Source: Lachnospiraceae bacterium RM5
GTDB taxonomy: Bacteria > Bacillota > Clostridia > Lachnospirales > Lachnospiraceae
NCBI GenBank assembly: GCA_900110975.1
Contig: FOFK01000002.1
Location: 62,001 to 126,000 of the forward strand
Direction of reading: 5' to 3'
DNA: 64,000 nt
Position 1 is the first letter of the stretch. Every line of letters begins with the position of its first letter. The notes under the pieces were generated by a model, which made no database searches, was not told where the DNA came from, and saw only the letters and a list, made by a program, of their open reading frames with translations. Below are positions 26,883 to 36,670 of the stretch, piece after piece. A program made the translations under genes and the position numbers.

Positions 26883-27893
26883 TTATAAAAGAACAATATC
26901 TTTCTTCATTGTTTCTTCTATAACATCATCCGGCCAGATAGATGCCTGTACTTCACCAATATGAGCTTTTCTTAAGAAGAACATACATATTCTTGACTGT
27001 CCGATTCCACCACCAATTGTATAAGGCAATTCTTTATCTAAGATTGCTTTCTGGAATGGAAGGTCTTTTCTTTCCTCACAATCAGCTTTCTTAAGCTGTT
27101 CTTTTAAAGAATCCTCATCTACTCTGATACCCATTGATGATAATTCAAGTGCAATATCTAAAACAGGATAATATACAATAATATCACCATTTAATTTCCA
27201 ATCATCATAATCAGGCGCTCTGCCATCATGTTTTTCTCCTGATGCAAGCAAATCACCAATCTGCATAATAAATACAGCTTTTTTATCTTTTGCTATTTCG
27301 TATTCTCTTTCCTTTGGTGTAAGGTCAGGATACATATTTTCAAGTTCCTGTGATGTAATAAAGAAAATCTTTTCAGGTAAAATTCTTTCAACGTAATTAT
27401 AATGTTCTGCAATATATTCTTCTGTTTCTTTTAATGTTTCATAAACTTTGCAGACAATAGTTTTTAATGTTTCTTCATTTCTTTCTTCTTTAGAAATAAT
27501 TCTTTCCCAGTCCCACTGGTCAACGAAAATCGAATGGATATTGTCTGTATCCTCATCACGTCTTATGGCATTCATATCTGTATAAAGGCCTTCATTTGAA
27601 TGGAAACCATATCTTTTAAGAGCCTGTCTTTTCCACTTTGCAAGAGAATGAACAATTTCAACCTCTGCTTCATTCTGCTCTTTTACGCCAAAACTTACAG
27701 GTCTTTCAACACCATTTAAGTTATCATTAAGTCCTGTTTCAGGTCTTACAAATAATGGTGCAGAAACTCTTGTAAGATTAAGTCTTTTAGCAAGTGCTCT
27801 TTCAAAATAATCTTTAACAAGCTTAATTCCAATTTCAGTTTCTCTGATGGATAAAGCCGGTTTATAATCATCAGGTATAATTAAATGATTCAT
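26883..27893 (-). CDS. asnA: Aspartate-ammonia ligase (asparagine synthetase A)
   Basis: AsnA makes asparagine from aspartate, ATP and free ammonia, not glutamine. Its fold is that of class II tRNA synthetases. The 336 residues match the family. Visible conserved parts include S-I-R-E-T-E near residue 15, V-D-Q-W-D-W-E near residue 123, and the C-terminal G-G-G-I-G-Q-S-R near residue 297. It lies 22 bases after the GH13 gene, which itself follows the PurF paralogue. The three may form one transcript containing two enzymes that are, or may be, driven by ammonia. Confidence 0.95.
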   Translation of the reverse strand: MNHLIIPDDYKPALSIRETEIGIKLVKDYFERALAKRLNLTRVSAPLFVRPETGLNDNLNGVERPVSFGVKEQNEAEVEIVHSLAKWKRQALKRYGFHSNEGLYTDMNAIRRDEDTDNIHSIFVDQWDWERIISKEERNEETLKTIVCKVYETLKETEEYIAEHYNYVERILPEKIFFITSQELENMYPDLTPKEREYEIAKDKKAVFIMQIGDLLASGEKHDGRAPDYDDWKLNGDIIVYYPVLDIALELSSMGIRVDEDSLKEQLKKADCEERKDLPFQKAILDKELPYTIGGGIGQSRICMFFLRKAHIGEVQASIWPDDVIEETMKKDIVLL

Positions 27894-27914
27894 TGTATGT
27901 CTCCTTTATATTTT

Positions 27915-29225
27915 TTAGTTTACATCTATAAACATGGCTGAATATGGCTTAAGTGTCAATCCTCCGCCAAAATCCACTCTTTCATCTGTAAGTAAATCAA
28001 TTCCTTCGCCCACGCCATAATCAGCATGTGCCACAAATTCATTTTCATCAGCGTTAATTGCTACAAAAACACGTTTACCATCAAGATTTCTTTCAAATAC
28101 ACACTGCTTATTTGTAAGAACTTTTGAATAAAAATCCCCATACTGAAGAGGTAAACTTGTCTTTTTAGCTTTAGCAAGTTTTGCAATAAAGTCTGTAAGT
28201 TCATTCCATTCAGGTTTTTCAAAAGAAACCCTGAGTGCAGGATCACCCTGAGATTTATCAGCCTTTGTTCCCCACTCACTTCCATAATAAACACAAGGGA
28301 TACCAGGCATTCCAAAGCACATTGCATAAATAAGTGGAATATGTTTTTCATTTGAAAGAATGGATGCCACTCTTGAAACATCATGATTATCAACAAATGA
28401 GAAAAGATGTTTTCCCTTATATAATGTCCACTGTTCAGGACCAAACTGTCTTAAAAGTGAATGAACTATCTCAAACATATTCATGGAATTAAAGCTTGAG
28501 AACAATCCTTTATAGCATTCATAATTTGTGCAGCTATCAAGCATTTCAGGATTAACAAGCATATTATAATCACCATGGAGTGTTTCTCCCATAATCCAGA
28601 AATCAGGATTTAATCCTTTACAAAAACTTCTTAATCTCTTTAAGAAATCCCTGTCGAGACAATATGCCACATCAAGTCTTAATCCATCGATGTTAAATTC
28701 TTCATACCACATCTTAATGCTGTCAAAAAGATAATTAACCACATCATCATTTCTTAAATTTAATTTTACAAGGTCATAATTACCTTCCCAGCCTTCATAC
28801 CAAAGTCCGTCATTATAAGCTGAATTACCGCCAAAATCAATATTTGCAAACCACCATCTGTATGGTGAATTTTCTCTATTTTTAAGAACATCCTGGAAAG
28901 CAAAGAACCCTCTTCCTACATGGTTAAATACACCATCAAGTACTACTTTGATTCCCTCTTTATGAAGATTATCGCAAACATTTTTAAAATCTTCATTTGT
29001 TCCAAGTCTGGTATCAATTTTTTTATAATCTCTTGTATTATATCCATGAGTATCAGACTCAAATACAGGAGAAAAATAAATTGCATCTGCTCCTAATTTT
29101 TTAATATGTCCAATCCAGTCATTTACTTTTAATATCCTTGATTTTAAGACACCATCATTTTCAAATGGAGCACCACAAAATCCTAAAGGATATATCTGGT
29201 AAAATACGCTTTCATCTGCCCACAT
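27915..29225 (-). CDS. Glycoside hydrolase family 13 (alpha-amylase superfamily)
   Basis: This is a cytoplasmic alpha-glucan hydrolase; no signal peptide is present. The four GH13 regions are clear: D-G-V-F-N-H (residues 97-102), G-L-R-L-D-V-A-Y with the nucleophile D185, M-G-E-T-L-H-G with the acid E214, and F-V-D-N-H-D with D282. The 436 residues are short, in the range of intracellular maltodextrin-acting enzymes without a large N-terminal domain. A small C-terminal beta domain closes the protein. It could process maltodextrins brought in by the MalEFG importer 23 kb away. The precise activity is not assigned. Confidence 0.85.
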   Translation of the reverse strand: MWADESVFYQIYPLGFCGAPFENDGVLKSRILKVNDWIGHIKKLGADAIYFSPVFESDTHGYNTRDYKKIDTRLGTNEDFKNVCDNLHKEGIKVVLDGVFNHVGRGFFAFQDVLKNRENSPYRWWFANIDFGGNSAYNDGLWYEGWEGNYDLVKLNLRNDDVVNYLFDSIKMWYEEFNIDGLRLDVAYCLDRDFLKRLRSFCKGLNPDFWIMGETLHGDYNMLVNPEMLDSCTNYECYKGLFSSFNSMNMFEIVHSLLRQFGPEQWTLYKGKHLFSFVDNHDVSRVASILSNEKHIPLIYAMCFGMPGIPCVYYGSEWGTKADKSQGDPALRVSFEKPEWNELTDFIAKLAKAKKTSLPLQYGDFYSKVLTNKQCVFERNLDGKRVFVAINADENEFVAHADYGVGEGIDLLTDERVDFGGGLTLKPYSAMFIDVN

Positions 29226-29264
29226 AGTAAATCTCCTTATGTATTATTTTTTGTATACATACTC

Positions 29265-30680
29265 TTATTCTTCACCATTCCAGCAATATGTACAAAGTTT
29301 AGACTTATCGATATCCATTGAATTAATCATATCATCAAGTCTGTGATAACGAAGAGATGTAAAGTTAAGCTGTTTTCTGATTTCTTCAATCATTCTGTTA
29401 TAATTTTCAGAATCAGGATTTGTATATTCTTTCAACTTCTCTTCTGAAACATTTTCACCTTCAAAGTCCCTGATAACTCTTCTTGTTATAAGATCCATCT
29501 CAGATGTTGAACGTGAGAAGTTAATATATTTACATCCATAAACAAGTGGAGGACATGCTGGTCTTATATGAACCTCTTTTGCACCACTGTTATATAAAAA
29601 TTCTGTTGTTTCACGAAGCTGTGTTCCTCTTACAATTGAATCATCAATTAAAAGAAGCTTTCTATCTTTAATTAAGTCATGTACAGGTATAAGTTTCATC
29701 TTTGCAATAAGATTTCTCTTACTCTGTATTGTTGGCATAAATGATCTTGGCCATGTAGGTGTATATTTGATAAATGGTCTTGAAAAAGGAATACCTGACT
29801 CATTTGCATAACCTACGGCATGTGCTGTTCCTGAATCAGGAACACCTGCAACAATATCAGGTTCACAATTTCCTTTATCTCTCTTTGCAAGCATAGAACC
29901 ACATCTGTATCTCATCTCTTCTACATTTATACCTTCGTAACTTGAGGTTGGATATCCATAATAAATCCATAAGAATGTACAGATTTTCATTTCTCCGCCT
30001 GGTTTTACAAGCATTCTTACTTCTTCAGGAGTAATGATATCTATTTCTCCGGGACCTAATTCTTTATAATCTTCATATCCAAGATTTAAATATGCAAATG
30101 ATTCAAAAGTAACACAATATCCATTTTCATTTTTTCCAATAATGGCTGGTGTTCTTCCATATTTATCTCTGGCAACGTATATTCCAAGAGGTGTAAGAAT
30201 AAGAATAGTCATTGAACCTTCGATAATTTCCTGAGCAAATCTTAAACCGTCAATCATATTTTCTTTCTGGTTAATGATGGCTGCCACAAGCTCAGTAGCA
30301 TTTATTTCTCCACCACTCATTTCAAGAAAATGAGTATTTCCATTACTGAATATTTTGTCAACAATACTGTCTACGTTATTAATCTTTCCAACAGTTGTTA
30401 TGGCAAAAGTTCCATGATGTGAACGGACAATAAGTGGCTGTGGCTCATAATCAGAAATACAACCAATACCAATATTTCCTTTCATCTCATTAACTTCTTT
30501 TTCAAATTTTGTTCTAAAAGGTGAATTCTCAATATTATGAATAGAACGGTCAAAGCCCTGTTCTTTATCAAATACAACCATTCCACCTCTTCTTGTTCCT
30601 AAATGTGAATGATAATCTGTACCGAAAAATAAATCAAACACACAATCATTTTTTGAAGCAACTCCAAAAAATCCGCCCAT
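29265..30680 (-). CDS. PurF paralogue without the glutaminase nucleophile
   Basis: It is homologous over its full length to amidophosphoribosyltransferase, with a key loss. The mature enzyme should begin with Cys, but here the start is M-G-G-F-F-G-V and no cysteine is available. The glutamine pocket is also changed: the H-T-R-Y-S of the true PurF is C-I-S-D-Y (residues 74-78), and N-G-N is replaced by H-G-T. The phosphoribosyltransferase half is intact: L-I-D-D-S-I-V-R-G-T (residues 344-353). Four cysteines in the places of the iron-sulfur ligands remain (C234, C383, C463, C466). It may use ammonia directly, have a different acceptor or act as a regulator. The canonical purF lies 1.6 kb away, with purB between. 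GGAGG precedes the ATG. Confidence 0.85.
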   Translation of the reverse strand: MGGFFGVASKNDCVFDLFFGTDYHSHLGTRRGGMVVFDKEQGFDRSIHNIENSPFRTKFEKEVNEMKGNIGIGCISDYEPQPLIVRSHHGTFAITTVGKINNVDSIVDKIFSNGNTHFLEMSGGEINATELVAAIINQKENMIDGLRFAQEIIEGSMTILILTPLGIYVARDKYGRTPAIIGKNENGYCVTFESFAYLNLGYEDYKELGPGEIDIITPEEVRMLVKPGGEMKICTFLWIYYGYPTSSYEGINVEEMRYRCGSMLAKRDKGNCEPDIVAGVPDSGTAHAVGYANESGIPFSRPFIKYTPTWPRSFMPTIQSKRNLIAKMKLIPVHDLIKDRKLLLIDDSIVRGTQLRETTEFLYNSGAKEVHIRPACPPLVYGCKYINFSRSTSEMDLITRRVIRDFEGENVSEEKLKEYTNPDSENYNRMIEEIRKQLNFTSLRYHRLDDMINSMDIDKSKLCTYCWNGEE

Positions 30681-30757
30681 AACTTTTCCTCCGTTTATCT
30701 ATTATACTTTTATAACTCTACTTTAATAACTATACTTTTATAATATAAATAAACTAA

Positions 30758-32188
30758 TTAAACATTAATTTCAGCTGTTATACCAAGTGAATCCTTATTT
30801 TCTTCAAGAATAGGATTAATTACTTCCTCTAAGAATTCTGTAACCTGTTCTTTTGAACGGCCAACATATTTTGTAGGATCCATTGTTTTCTTAAGATCTT
30901 CAATACTAAGACCAAATTTTTCATCAGCAGCAATAAGCTCTAAAAGATTATTCTCAAGACCTTTTTCTTTTACGTTCTTTCCTGCTTCCATAGATAATCT
31001 TCTTATCTCTTCATGAAGTTCCTGTCTGTCTCCTCCTGCCTTAACAGCATCCATCATAATATTCTCTGTTGCCATAAATGGAAGTTCAGACATAAGTCTC
31101 TTTTCAATAACCTTTGGATAAACAACAAGACCATCTACGATATTGAGGTAAAGATCCAAGATACCGTCAACTGCTAAAAATCCTTCCGGTACACTGATTC
31201 TCTTATTTGCAGAATCATCAAGCGTTCTTTCAAACCACTGTGTTGAGCTTGTAATAGCAGGATTTAAAGCATCTACAATTACATAATTTGCAAGAGAAGC
31301 AATTCTTTCACTTCTCATTGGATTTCTCTTATATGCCATGGCAGATGAACCAATCTGATTCTTCTCAAATGGCTCTTCAACTTCTTTTAAATGCTGTAAG
31401 AGTCTTATATCATTTGAGAATTTATGAGCACTTGCTGCAATACCTGCAAGTACATTTAATACTCTTGTATCAACTTTTCTTGTATATGTCTGACCTGATA
31501 CAGGCTGACATTTTTCAAATCCCATTTTCTTTGCAATGAGTTTGTCTACCATTTTTGCTTTTTCATGGTCACCTTCAAATAACTCTAAAAAGCTTGCCTG
31601 TGTTCCTGTTGTACCTTTAGAGCCTAAAAGTTTCATTGAAGAAATAACATAATCCAAATCTTCAAGGTCTGATACAAGCTCATTCATCCAAAGTGTTGCT
31701 CTCTTTCCTACAGTTGTAGGCTGAGCCGGCTGGAAATGAGTAAAAGCAAGTGTTGGTAAACCTTTATATTCATCAGCAAATTCTTTTAATTTTGCAATAA
31801 CATTAACAAGTTTCTTTTTAACAAGCTTTAAAGCTTCTGTCATAATGATAATATCTGTATTATCACCAACATAGCAAGATGTAGCTCCTAAATGAATAAT
31901 ACCTTTTGCCTTTGGACAAAGTACTCCATATGCGTAAACATGACTCATAACATCATGTCTTACAAGTTTTTCTCTTTCCTTTGCCACATCATAATTTATA
32001 TCATCAATGTGCTCTTTTAATTCATCGATCTGTTCCTGTGTAATATTTAAACCAAGTTCTTTTTCTGTTTCTGCAAGTGCAACCCAGAGTCTTCTCCAAG
32101 TTCTGAATTTCATATCAGGTGAAAAAATATACTGCATTTCTTTACTTGCATATCTTTCTGATAACGGACTATTATAAATACTATTCAT
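30758..32188 (-). CDS. purB: Adenylosuccinate lyase
   Basis: PurB removes fumarate at two steps of purine synthesis: SAICAR to AICAR, and adenylosuccinate to AMP. The signature loop S-S-A-M-A-Y-K-R-N-P-M-R-S-E near residue 290 holds the catalytic serine. H-D-V-M-S-H near residue 80 and T-S-C-Y-V-G-D-N near residue 110 are substrate-binding segments. The 476 residues fit the longer subgroup found in many clostridia and animals rather than the 430-residue B. subtilis form. It has its own promoter after the purF hairpin. Confidence 0.95.
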   Translation of the reverse strand: MNSIYNSPLSERYASKEMQYIFSPDMKFRTWRRLWVALAETEKELGLNITQEQIDELKEHIDDINYDVAKEREKLVRHDVMSHVYAYGVLCPKAKGIIHLGATSCYVGDNTDIIIMTEALKLVKKKLVNVIAKLKEFADEYKGLPTLAFTHFQPAQPTTVGKRATLWMNELVSDLEDLDYVISSMKLLGSKGTTGTQASFLELFEGDHEKAKMVDKLIAKKMGFEKCQPVSGQTYTRKVDTRVLNVLAGIAASAHKFSNDIRLLQHLKEVEEPFEKNQIGSSAMAYKRNPMRSERIASLANYVIVDALNPAITSSTQWFERTLDDSANKRISVPEGFLAVDGILDLYLNIVDGLVVYPKVIEKRLMSELPFMATENIMMDAVKAGGDRQELHEEIRRLSMEAGKNVKEKGLENNLLELIAADEKFGLSIEDLKKTMDPTKYVGRSKEQVTEFLEEVINPILEENKDSLGITAEINV

Positions 32189-32233
32189 TTTCCTTACACC
32201 TTCCTATATTTATTAAAAAAATCATCCTTTGTC

Positions 32234-32262
32234 ATTATATTCCAAAATATTACCATTGTAAA
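32234..32262 (-). promoter_or_regulatory. Promoter of purB
   Basis: On the minus strand TTTACA (32257-32262) and TATAAT (32234-32239) with 17-base spacing follow the purF hairpin and precede the purB start by about 45 bases. No PurR box or purine riboswitch is seen in the short leader. Confidence 0.6.
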
Positions 32263-32267
32263 CGATT

Positions 32268-32294
32268 AAAACTGCTATTTTTAATAGCAGTTTT
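32268..32294 (-). terminator. Terminator-like hairpin after purF
   Basis: A perfect 12-bp stem (AAAACTGCTATT and AATAGCAGTTTT) with a 3-base loop directly follows the purF stop. The T-tract comes mainly from the arm itself, so efficiency is uncertain. Confidence 0.6.
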
Positions 32295-32301
32295 AAGATA
32301 A

Positions 32302-33729
32302 TCATTGTATATATTCGCCTCTGATATCATCTTTAGGAGGTTCAAGAGGATATTTTTTATCAAAACAGCCTGTACAAATATTAAGGCCGTTAACCATTTC
32401 TTTTGTTCTATCTATAGAAAGATAACCTAAACTGTCAGCTCCAATAAGCTTACATACCTCATCTACACTTCTGTTATGTGCTATAAGCTGCGAGCTTGAA
32501 GGAACATCTGTGCCAAAATAACATTCATGTAAAAATGGCGGTGAACTGATTCTTACATGTACTTCCTTAGCACCGGCATTTCTAAGCATCTTTACGATTT
32601 TCCCGCAGGTTGTTCCCCGTACTATGGAATCATCAATCATTACAACCCTTTTATCCTTAACAATACTTGATAAGGCATTTAATTTAACAGATACAGAAGA
32701 TTCCCTGCTTGACTGTCCCGGTTTTATAAATGTTCTTCCAACATATGTATTTTTAACAAATGCCGCACCATATGGAATTTTTGATTCCAAAGAAAAACCA
32801 AGTGCTGCTGCATTTCCTGATTCCGGCACACCAACAACTAAATCTGCATCTACAGGATGATCTTTTGCTAAAAATCTTCCTGCAAGTATTCTTGATTCAT
32901 AAACTGAAATTTCATCAATAACGCTGTCAGGTCTTGCAAAATAAATATATTCAAATACACATCTTCCTCTTTTATGCTCATCAATACAAAGAGAAGTATC
33001 TGAAACTATCTTTCCATCTGTTATGGTTACTATTTCTCCAGGCTTTACATCCCTTACAAACTCAGCATTTATGGTATCTAATGCACAACTTTCTGACGCA
33101 AGTATATAAGCATCATCCCTTTTACCAATACATAAAGGTTTAAAACCAAAAGGATCTCTTGCTCCAATAAGTTTTCTAGGACTCATAACCACAAGTGCAT
33201 ATGCACCTTTAATCTTTGGAATGGTTCTTTTTACAGCATCCTCAACAGAATGTGTATTTATTCTTTCCCTTGCAATAAGATATGCAATAACCTCTGAATC
33301 AATGGTTGTCTGGAAAATCGCACCTGTATATGCAAGTTCATTTCTAAGTTCATTTGCATTTATAAGATTTCCATTATGGGCAAGACCAAGAATACCTTTA
33401 ACATAATTAATAACAAGAGGCTGTGCGTTTTCTCTTGTGCTCATACCTGCTGTTGAATATCTTGTATGTCCTACACCAATATTTCCTTTCATTCCGTCCA
33501 GTATATCTTTATTAAAGACTTCATGAACAAGTCCCATATCCTTATGGAGAGTTACTTTCCCCTTAGGGCCAAATGTATCAGAAACTGCTATACCACAACT
33601 TTCCTGACCTCTGTGTTGCAAAGCAAAAAGACCATAATAGATACTGCTTGCAACATCTTTTCCTGAAAAATCATACATTCCAAATACTCCACACTCTTCG
33701 TGAAGCTTTTCATCACATTTACTTTCCAT
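32302..33729 (-). CDS. purF: Amidophosphoribosyltransferase
   Basis: PurF catalyses the first committed step of purine synthesis: PRPP plus glutamine to phosphoribosylamine. A 12-residue propeptide precedes the catalytic Cys13 in E-E-C-G-V-F-G-M. The glutaminase residues G-H-T-R-Y-S-T and H-N-G-N are intact. The PRPP loop V-M-I-D-D-S-I-V-R-G-T lies near residue 357, and cysteines for an iron-sulfur cluster are present (R-C-V-F, E-C-Y-F-G, C-T-G-C), the B. subtilis type. The start codon overlaps the end of gatB by 11 bases, so it is the tail of the aspS-gatCAB operon rather than a pur operon. Confidence 0.95.
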   Translation of the reverse strand: MESKCDEKLHEECGVFGMYDFSGKDVASSIYYGLFALQHRGQESCGIAVSDTFGPKGKVTLHKDMGLVHEVFNKDILDGMKGNIGVGHTRYSTAGMSTRENAQPLVINYVKGILGLAHNGNLINANELRNELAYTGAIFQTTIDSEVIAYLIARERINTHSVEDAVKRTIPKIKGAYALVVMSPRKLIGARDPFGFKPLCIGKRDDAYILASESCALDTINAEFVRDVKPGEIVTITDGKIVSDTSLCIDEHKRGRCVFEYIYFARPDSVIDEISVYESRILAGRFLAKDHPVDADLVVGVPESGNAAALGFSLESKIPYGAAFVKNTYVGRTFIKPGQSSRESSVSVKLNALSSIVKDKRVVMIDDSIVRGTTCGKIVKMLRNAGAKEVHVRISSPPFLHECYFGTDVPSSSQLIAHNRSVDEVCKLIGADSLGYLSIDRTKEMVNGLNICTGCFDKKYPLEPPKDDIRGEYIQ

Positions 33730-35161
33730 CGCTTAATAATTCCTTTAACAACTTATTTATCATTCCTGGATTTGCTTTTCCTTTAGTTACCTTCATTGTC
33801 TGACCAACTAAAAATCCCAAGGCTTTTTCCTTACCATTTCTGTAATCCTCTACTGATTTTTCATTTTCATCAATTACTTTTTGTACAATATCCTTTAATT
33901 CATCCTCATTGCTTTCCATCATAAGAGAATGTTCTTTGATATATTCTAAAGGTTCCACATCCTCGTAATACATCTTTTCAAAAACTTCTTTTGCAATAGT
34001 TGAATTAATTTTTCCTTCTTCCTGAATCTTAATAAGTTTTACAAGATTTAAAGGATTTAAATTTATTTTATCAAACTCTGTATTATTTTCATTTAAAAGT
34101 CTTTTTACTTCACCTAAAAGATAATTGCTTATTTTCTTTGGCTCACCACCTAAGCTTATGGCTTCTTCAAAAAAGTCTGCCATCTTTTTATCTTCAGTAA
34201 TAATATCTGCATCATACTCAGGAAGCTTAAATTCGCTTATATATCTTTTAACCTTTTCATCCTTAAATTCAGGCTCTTTTTCTTTTAATTTATCAAGCCA
34301 CTCATCATCTATTACAATAGGCATAAGGTCAGGTTCAGGGAAATATCTGTAATCTTTTGCATCTTCCTTTGAACGCATAGGATAAGACTTTCCTTTTTCA
34401 TCATCCCATTTTCTTGTTTCCTGAACTATCTCTTCACCGGATTCTATAAGATCTATTTGCCTTTCCCTTTCATTTTCAATTGCTCTTCTTATAGCCTTAA
34501 ATGAATTTAAATTTTTCATTTCTGTTCTTGTTCCAAAAGTTTTTGAACCCTTTTCCATAACAGAAACATTTACATCAGCTCTCATTGATCCTTCATTTAA
34601 TTTACAATCAGAAACACCAAGATATTGGATAATGAGTCTTAATTTCTCAAGATAATTTATTACATCATCTGCGCTTCTCATATCCGGTTCTGATACAATC
34701 TCAATAAGTGGAACACCTGATCTGTTATAATCTACAAAAGAAGTTTCTCCCCAAGAATCATGCACAAGTTTTCCTGCATCTTCTTCCATATGAATTTCAT
34801 GTATTCCTATTTTCTTTTCACCAGCATCTGATTTTATATTTACAAAACCATTTCTGCATATTGGTTCATATAACTGTGAAATCTGATAATTCTGAGGATT
34901 ATCAGGATAAAAATAATTTTTTCTGTCAAACTTTGAATATCTTGTTATATCACAGTTTGTAGCAAGACCAACCATAATAGCATACTCTAATACTTTTTTA
35001 TTTAAAACAGGAAGAGAACCCGGCATTCCTGAACATACAGGACATGTAAGAGTATTAGGCTTCATTCCAAATGTTGTTTTACAGCCACAAAAAATCTTGG
35101 TCTTTGTTGCTAATTCCACATGAACTTCAAGTCCGATGACCATTTCATATTCTTTTGCCAT
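33719..35161 (-). CDS. gatB: Asp-tRNA(Asn)/Glu-tRNA(Gln) amidotransferase subunit B
   Basis: GatB binds the mischarged tRNA and phosphorylates the glutamate or aspartate before amidation. The sequence begins with the conserved V-I-G-L-E-V-H-V-E-L, followed by zinc cysteines C-G-C and C-P-V-C-S-G-M-P-G. The Y-Q-I-S-Q and G-S-M-R-A-D-V-N-V-S segments follow, and the C-terminal YqeY-like tail closes the 480 residues. It lies 11 bases after gatA and overlaps purF. The presence of GatCAB suggests that Gln-tRNA and/or Asn-tRNA is made by the indirect route; no glnS or asnS is in the window. Confidence 0.95.
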   Translation of the reverse strand: MAKEYEMVIGLEVHVELATKTKIFCGCKTTFGMKPNTLTCPVCSGMPGSLPVLNKKVLEYAIMVGLATNCDITRYSKFDRKNYFYPDNPQNYQISQLYEPICRNGFVNIKSDAGEKKIGIHEIHMEEDAGKLVHDSWGETSFVDYNRSGVPLIEIVSEPDMRSADDVINYLEKLRLIIQYLGVSDCKLNEGSMRADVNVSVMEKGSKTFGTRTEMKNLNSFKAIRRAIENERERQIDLIESGEEIVQETRKWDDEKGKSYPMRSKEDAKDYRYFPEPDLMPIVIDDEWLDKLKEKEPEFKDEKVKRYISEFKLPEYDADIITEDKKMADFFEEAISLGGEPKKISNYLLGEVKRLLNENNTEFDKINLNPLNLVKLIKIQEEGKINSTIAKEVFEKMYYEDVEPLEYIKEHSLMMESNEDELKDIVQKVIDENEKSVEDYRNGKEKALGFLVGQTMKVTKGKANPGMINKLLKELLSDGK

Positions 35162-35172
35162 GTTATACCTCC

Positions 35173-36618
35173 TTACATTCCTTTTCCTGCTTTTTCAAAT
35201 GCATATGCTGCTTTAATAATATTATCTTCCCTGAAATGATCAGCAAAAAGCTGCATTCCTACAGGCATATTATTTCTATCAATACCACATGGAATTGAAA
35301 TTCCAGGCATTCCTGTAAGATTTGCACTTACAGTATAAACATCACTAAGATACATTTTTATAGGATCTGATAAACTTTCACCAATCTTTGGTGTAGTTTC
35401 AGGAGATACAGGAGATAAAATTACATCAAACTCTTTAAATAATTTATCAAATTCCTGTTTAATAAGATTTCTTACCCTTAATGCTTTTAAATAATATGCA
35501 TCATAATAACCTGAACTTAGTACAAAGGAACCAAGCATTATTCTTCTTTTTACTTCTGTTCCAAATCCTTCTTTTCTGGTCTTTTTATACATATCATGAA
35601 GCCCTTCATAATCATCAGCTCTTAAACCATATTTAACACCATCAAATCTCTCAAGATTTGAACTTGCCTCAGCTGAAGCAATTGTATAGTAAGCCGGAAC
35701 AACATAATCCGTAAGAGCTAAACCACACTCCTTTACCTCACAGCCAAGCTTTTTAAATACCTCTATGGCATTTTTTATATTTTCTCTAACATCAGCATCT
35801 ACACTATCAGATAAATATTCTTTCGGAACACCAATCTTTAAGTCCTTTATATCATCAGTTAAATACTTTGAATATTCCCTGTCCACTCCATTTTTTGAAG
35901 TAGAATCCTTTGGATCATATGCAGAAATTACCTCTAATAAATTCACCGCATCTGTAACATTTCCTGCTATTGGACCAATCTGGTCAAGTGAAGAACCATA
36001 AGCAATAAGGCCATATCTTGACACACTTGAATATGTTGGCTTAATACCAACAACCCCACAAAATCCTGCCGGCTGTCTTATGGAACCACCTGTATCAGAA
36101 CCAAGTGCCATAAAGCACTCATGTCCTGCAACAGCTGATGCAGAACCTCCTGATGAACCACCGGAAACATACTCATTATTTAAAGGATTTTTTACAGCTC
36201 CATAATAAGATGTTTCAGATGTAGAACCCATGGCAAATTCATCCATATTTGTTTTTCCAATTATAATTCCATCTTCTTTTTCTATTAAATCTATAACTGT
36301 TGCATTATATTCAGGAACAAAATTATATAAGATTTTTGAGGCTGCAGTTGTTTTTATTCCTTTTGTACAAATATTATCTTTTATGGCAACAGCTATACCA
36401 AAAAGCTTTCCTTTTTTTCCATCAGGATCATCTTCTAAACGCTTTTGTAATTCTTCAGCTTTTTTGTAAGCTTCATCTTCACAAAGGGTAATAAATGAAT
36501 TATTATCATTTTCTTTTATTCTTTCAAATAACAAATCAAGAACATCTTTTATAAGAATTTCTCTATCAATTATTTTTTTTCTAATTTCATAAGCACTTAA
36601 ATCTAAAATATCAGACAT
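35173..36618 (-). CDS. gatA: Asp-tRNA(Asn)/Glu-tRNA(Gln) amidotransferase subunit A
   Basis: GatA is the glutaminase subunit that produces ammonia for GatB. The amidase-signature triad is visible: Lys in A-I-K-D-N-I near residue 76, and the cis-Ser and Ser nucleophile in G-G-S-S-G-G-S near residues 150-156, followed by G-S-D-T-G-G-S-I-R-Q-P. The 481 residues are normal. It sits between gatC (52-base gap) and gatB (11-base gap) in the standard gatCAB order. Confidence 0.97.
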   Translation of the reverse strand: MSDILDLSAYEIRKKIIDREILIKDVLDLLFERIKENDNNSFITLCEDEAYKKAEELQKRLEDDPDGKKGKLFGIAVAIKDNICTKGIKTTAASKILYNFVPEYNATVIDLIEKEDGIIIGKTNMDEFAMGSTSETSYYGAVKNPLNNEYVSGGSSGGSASAVAGHECFMALGSDTGGSIRQPAGFCGVVGIKPTYSSVSRYGLIAYGSSLDQIGPIAGNVTDAVNLLEVISAYDPKDSTSKNGVDREYSKYLTDDIKDLKIGVPKEYLSDSVDADVRENIKNAIEVFKKLGCEVKECGLALTDYVVPAYYTIASAEASSNLERFDGVKYGLRADDYEGLHDMYKKTRKEGFGTEVKRRIMLGSFVLSSGYYDAYYLKALRVRNLIKQEFDKLFKEFDVILSPVSPETTPKIGESLSDPIKMYLSDVYTVSANLTGMPGISIPCGIDRNNMPVGMQLFADHFREDNIIKAAYAFEKAGKGM

Positions 36619-36670
36619 AATACACTCCTATATAAAAATTTATTATAATTTTTAATAATTTCAAGTATTG

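Noticed and set aside
29265-30680. Pseudogene explanation for the PurF paralogue
   Set aside because: The frame is full length with an intact PRPP loop, iron-sulfur cysteines and a strong ribosome site, so a specialised protein is more likely than decay.
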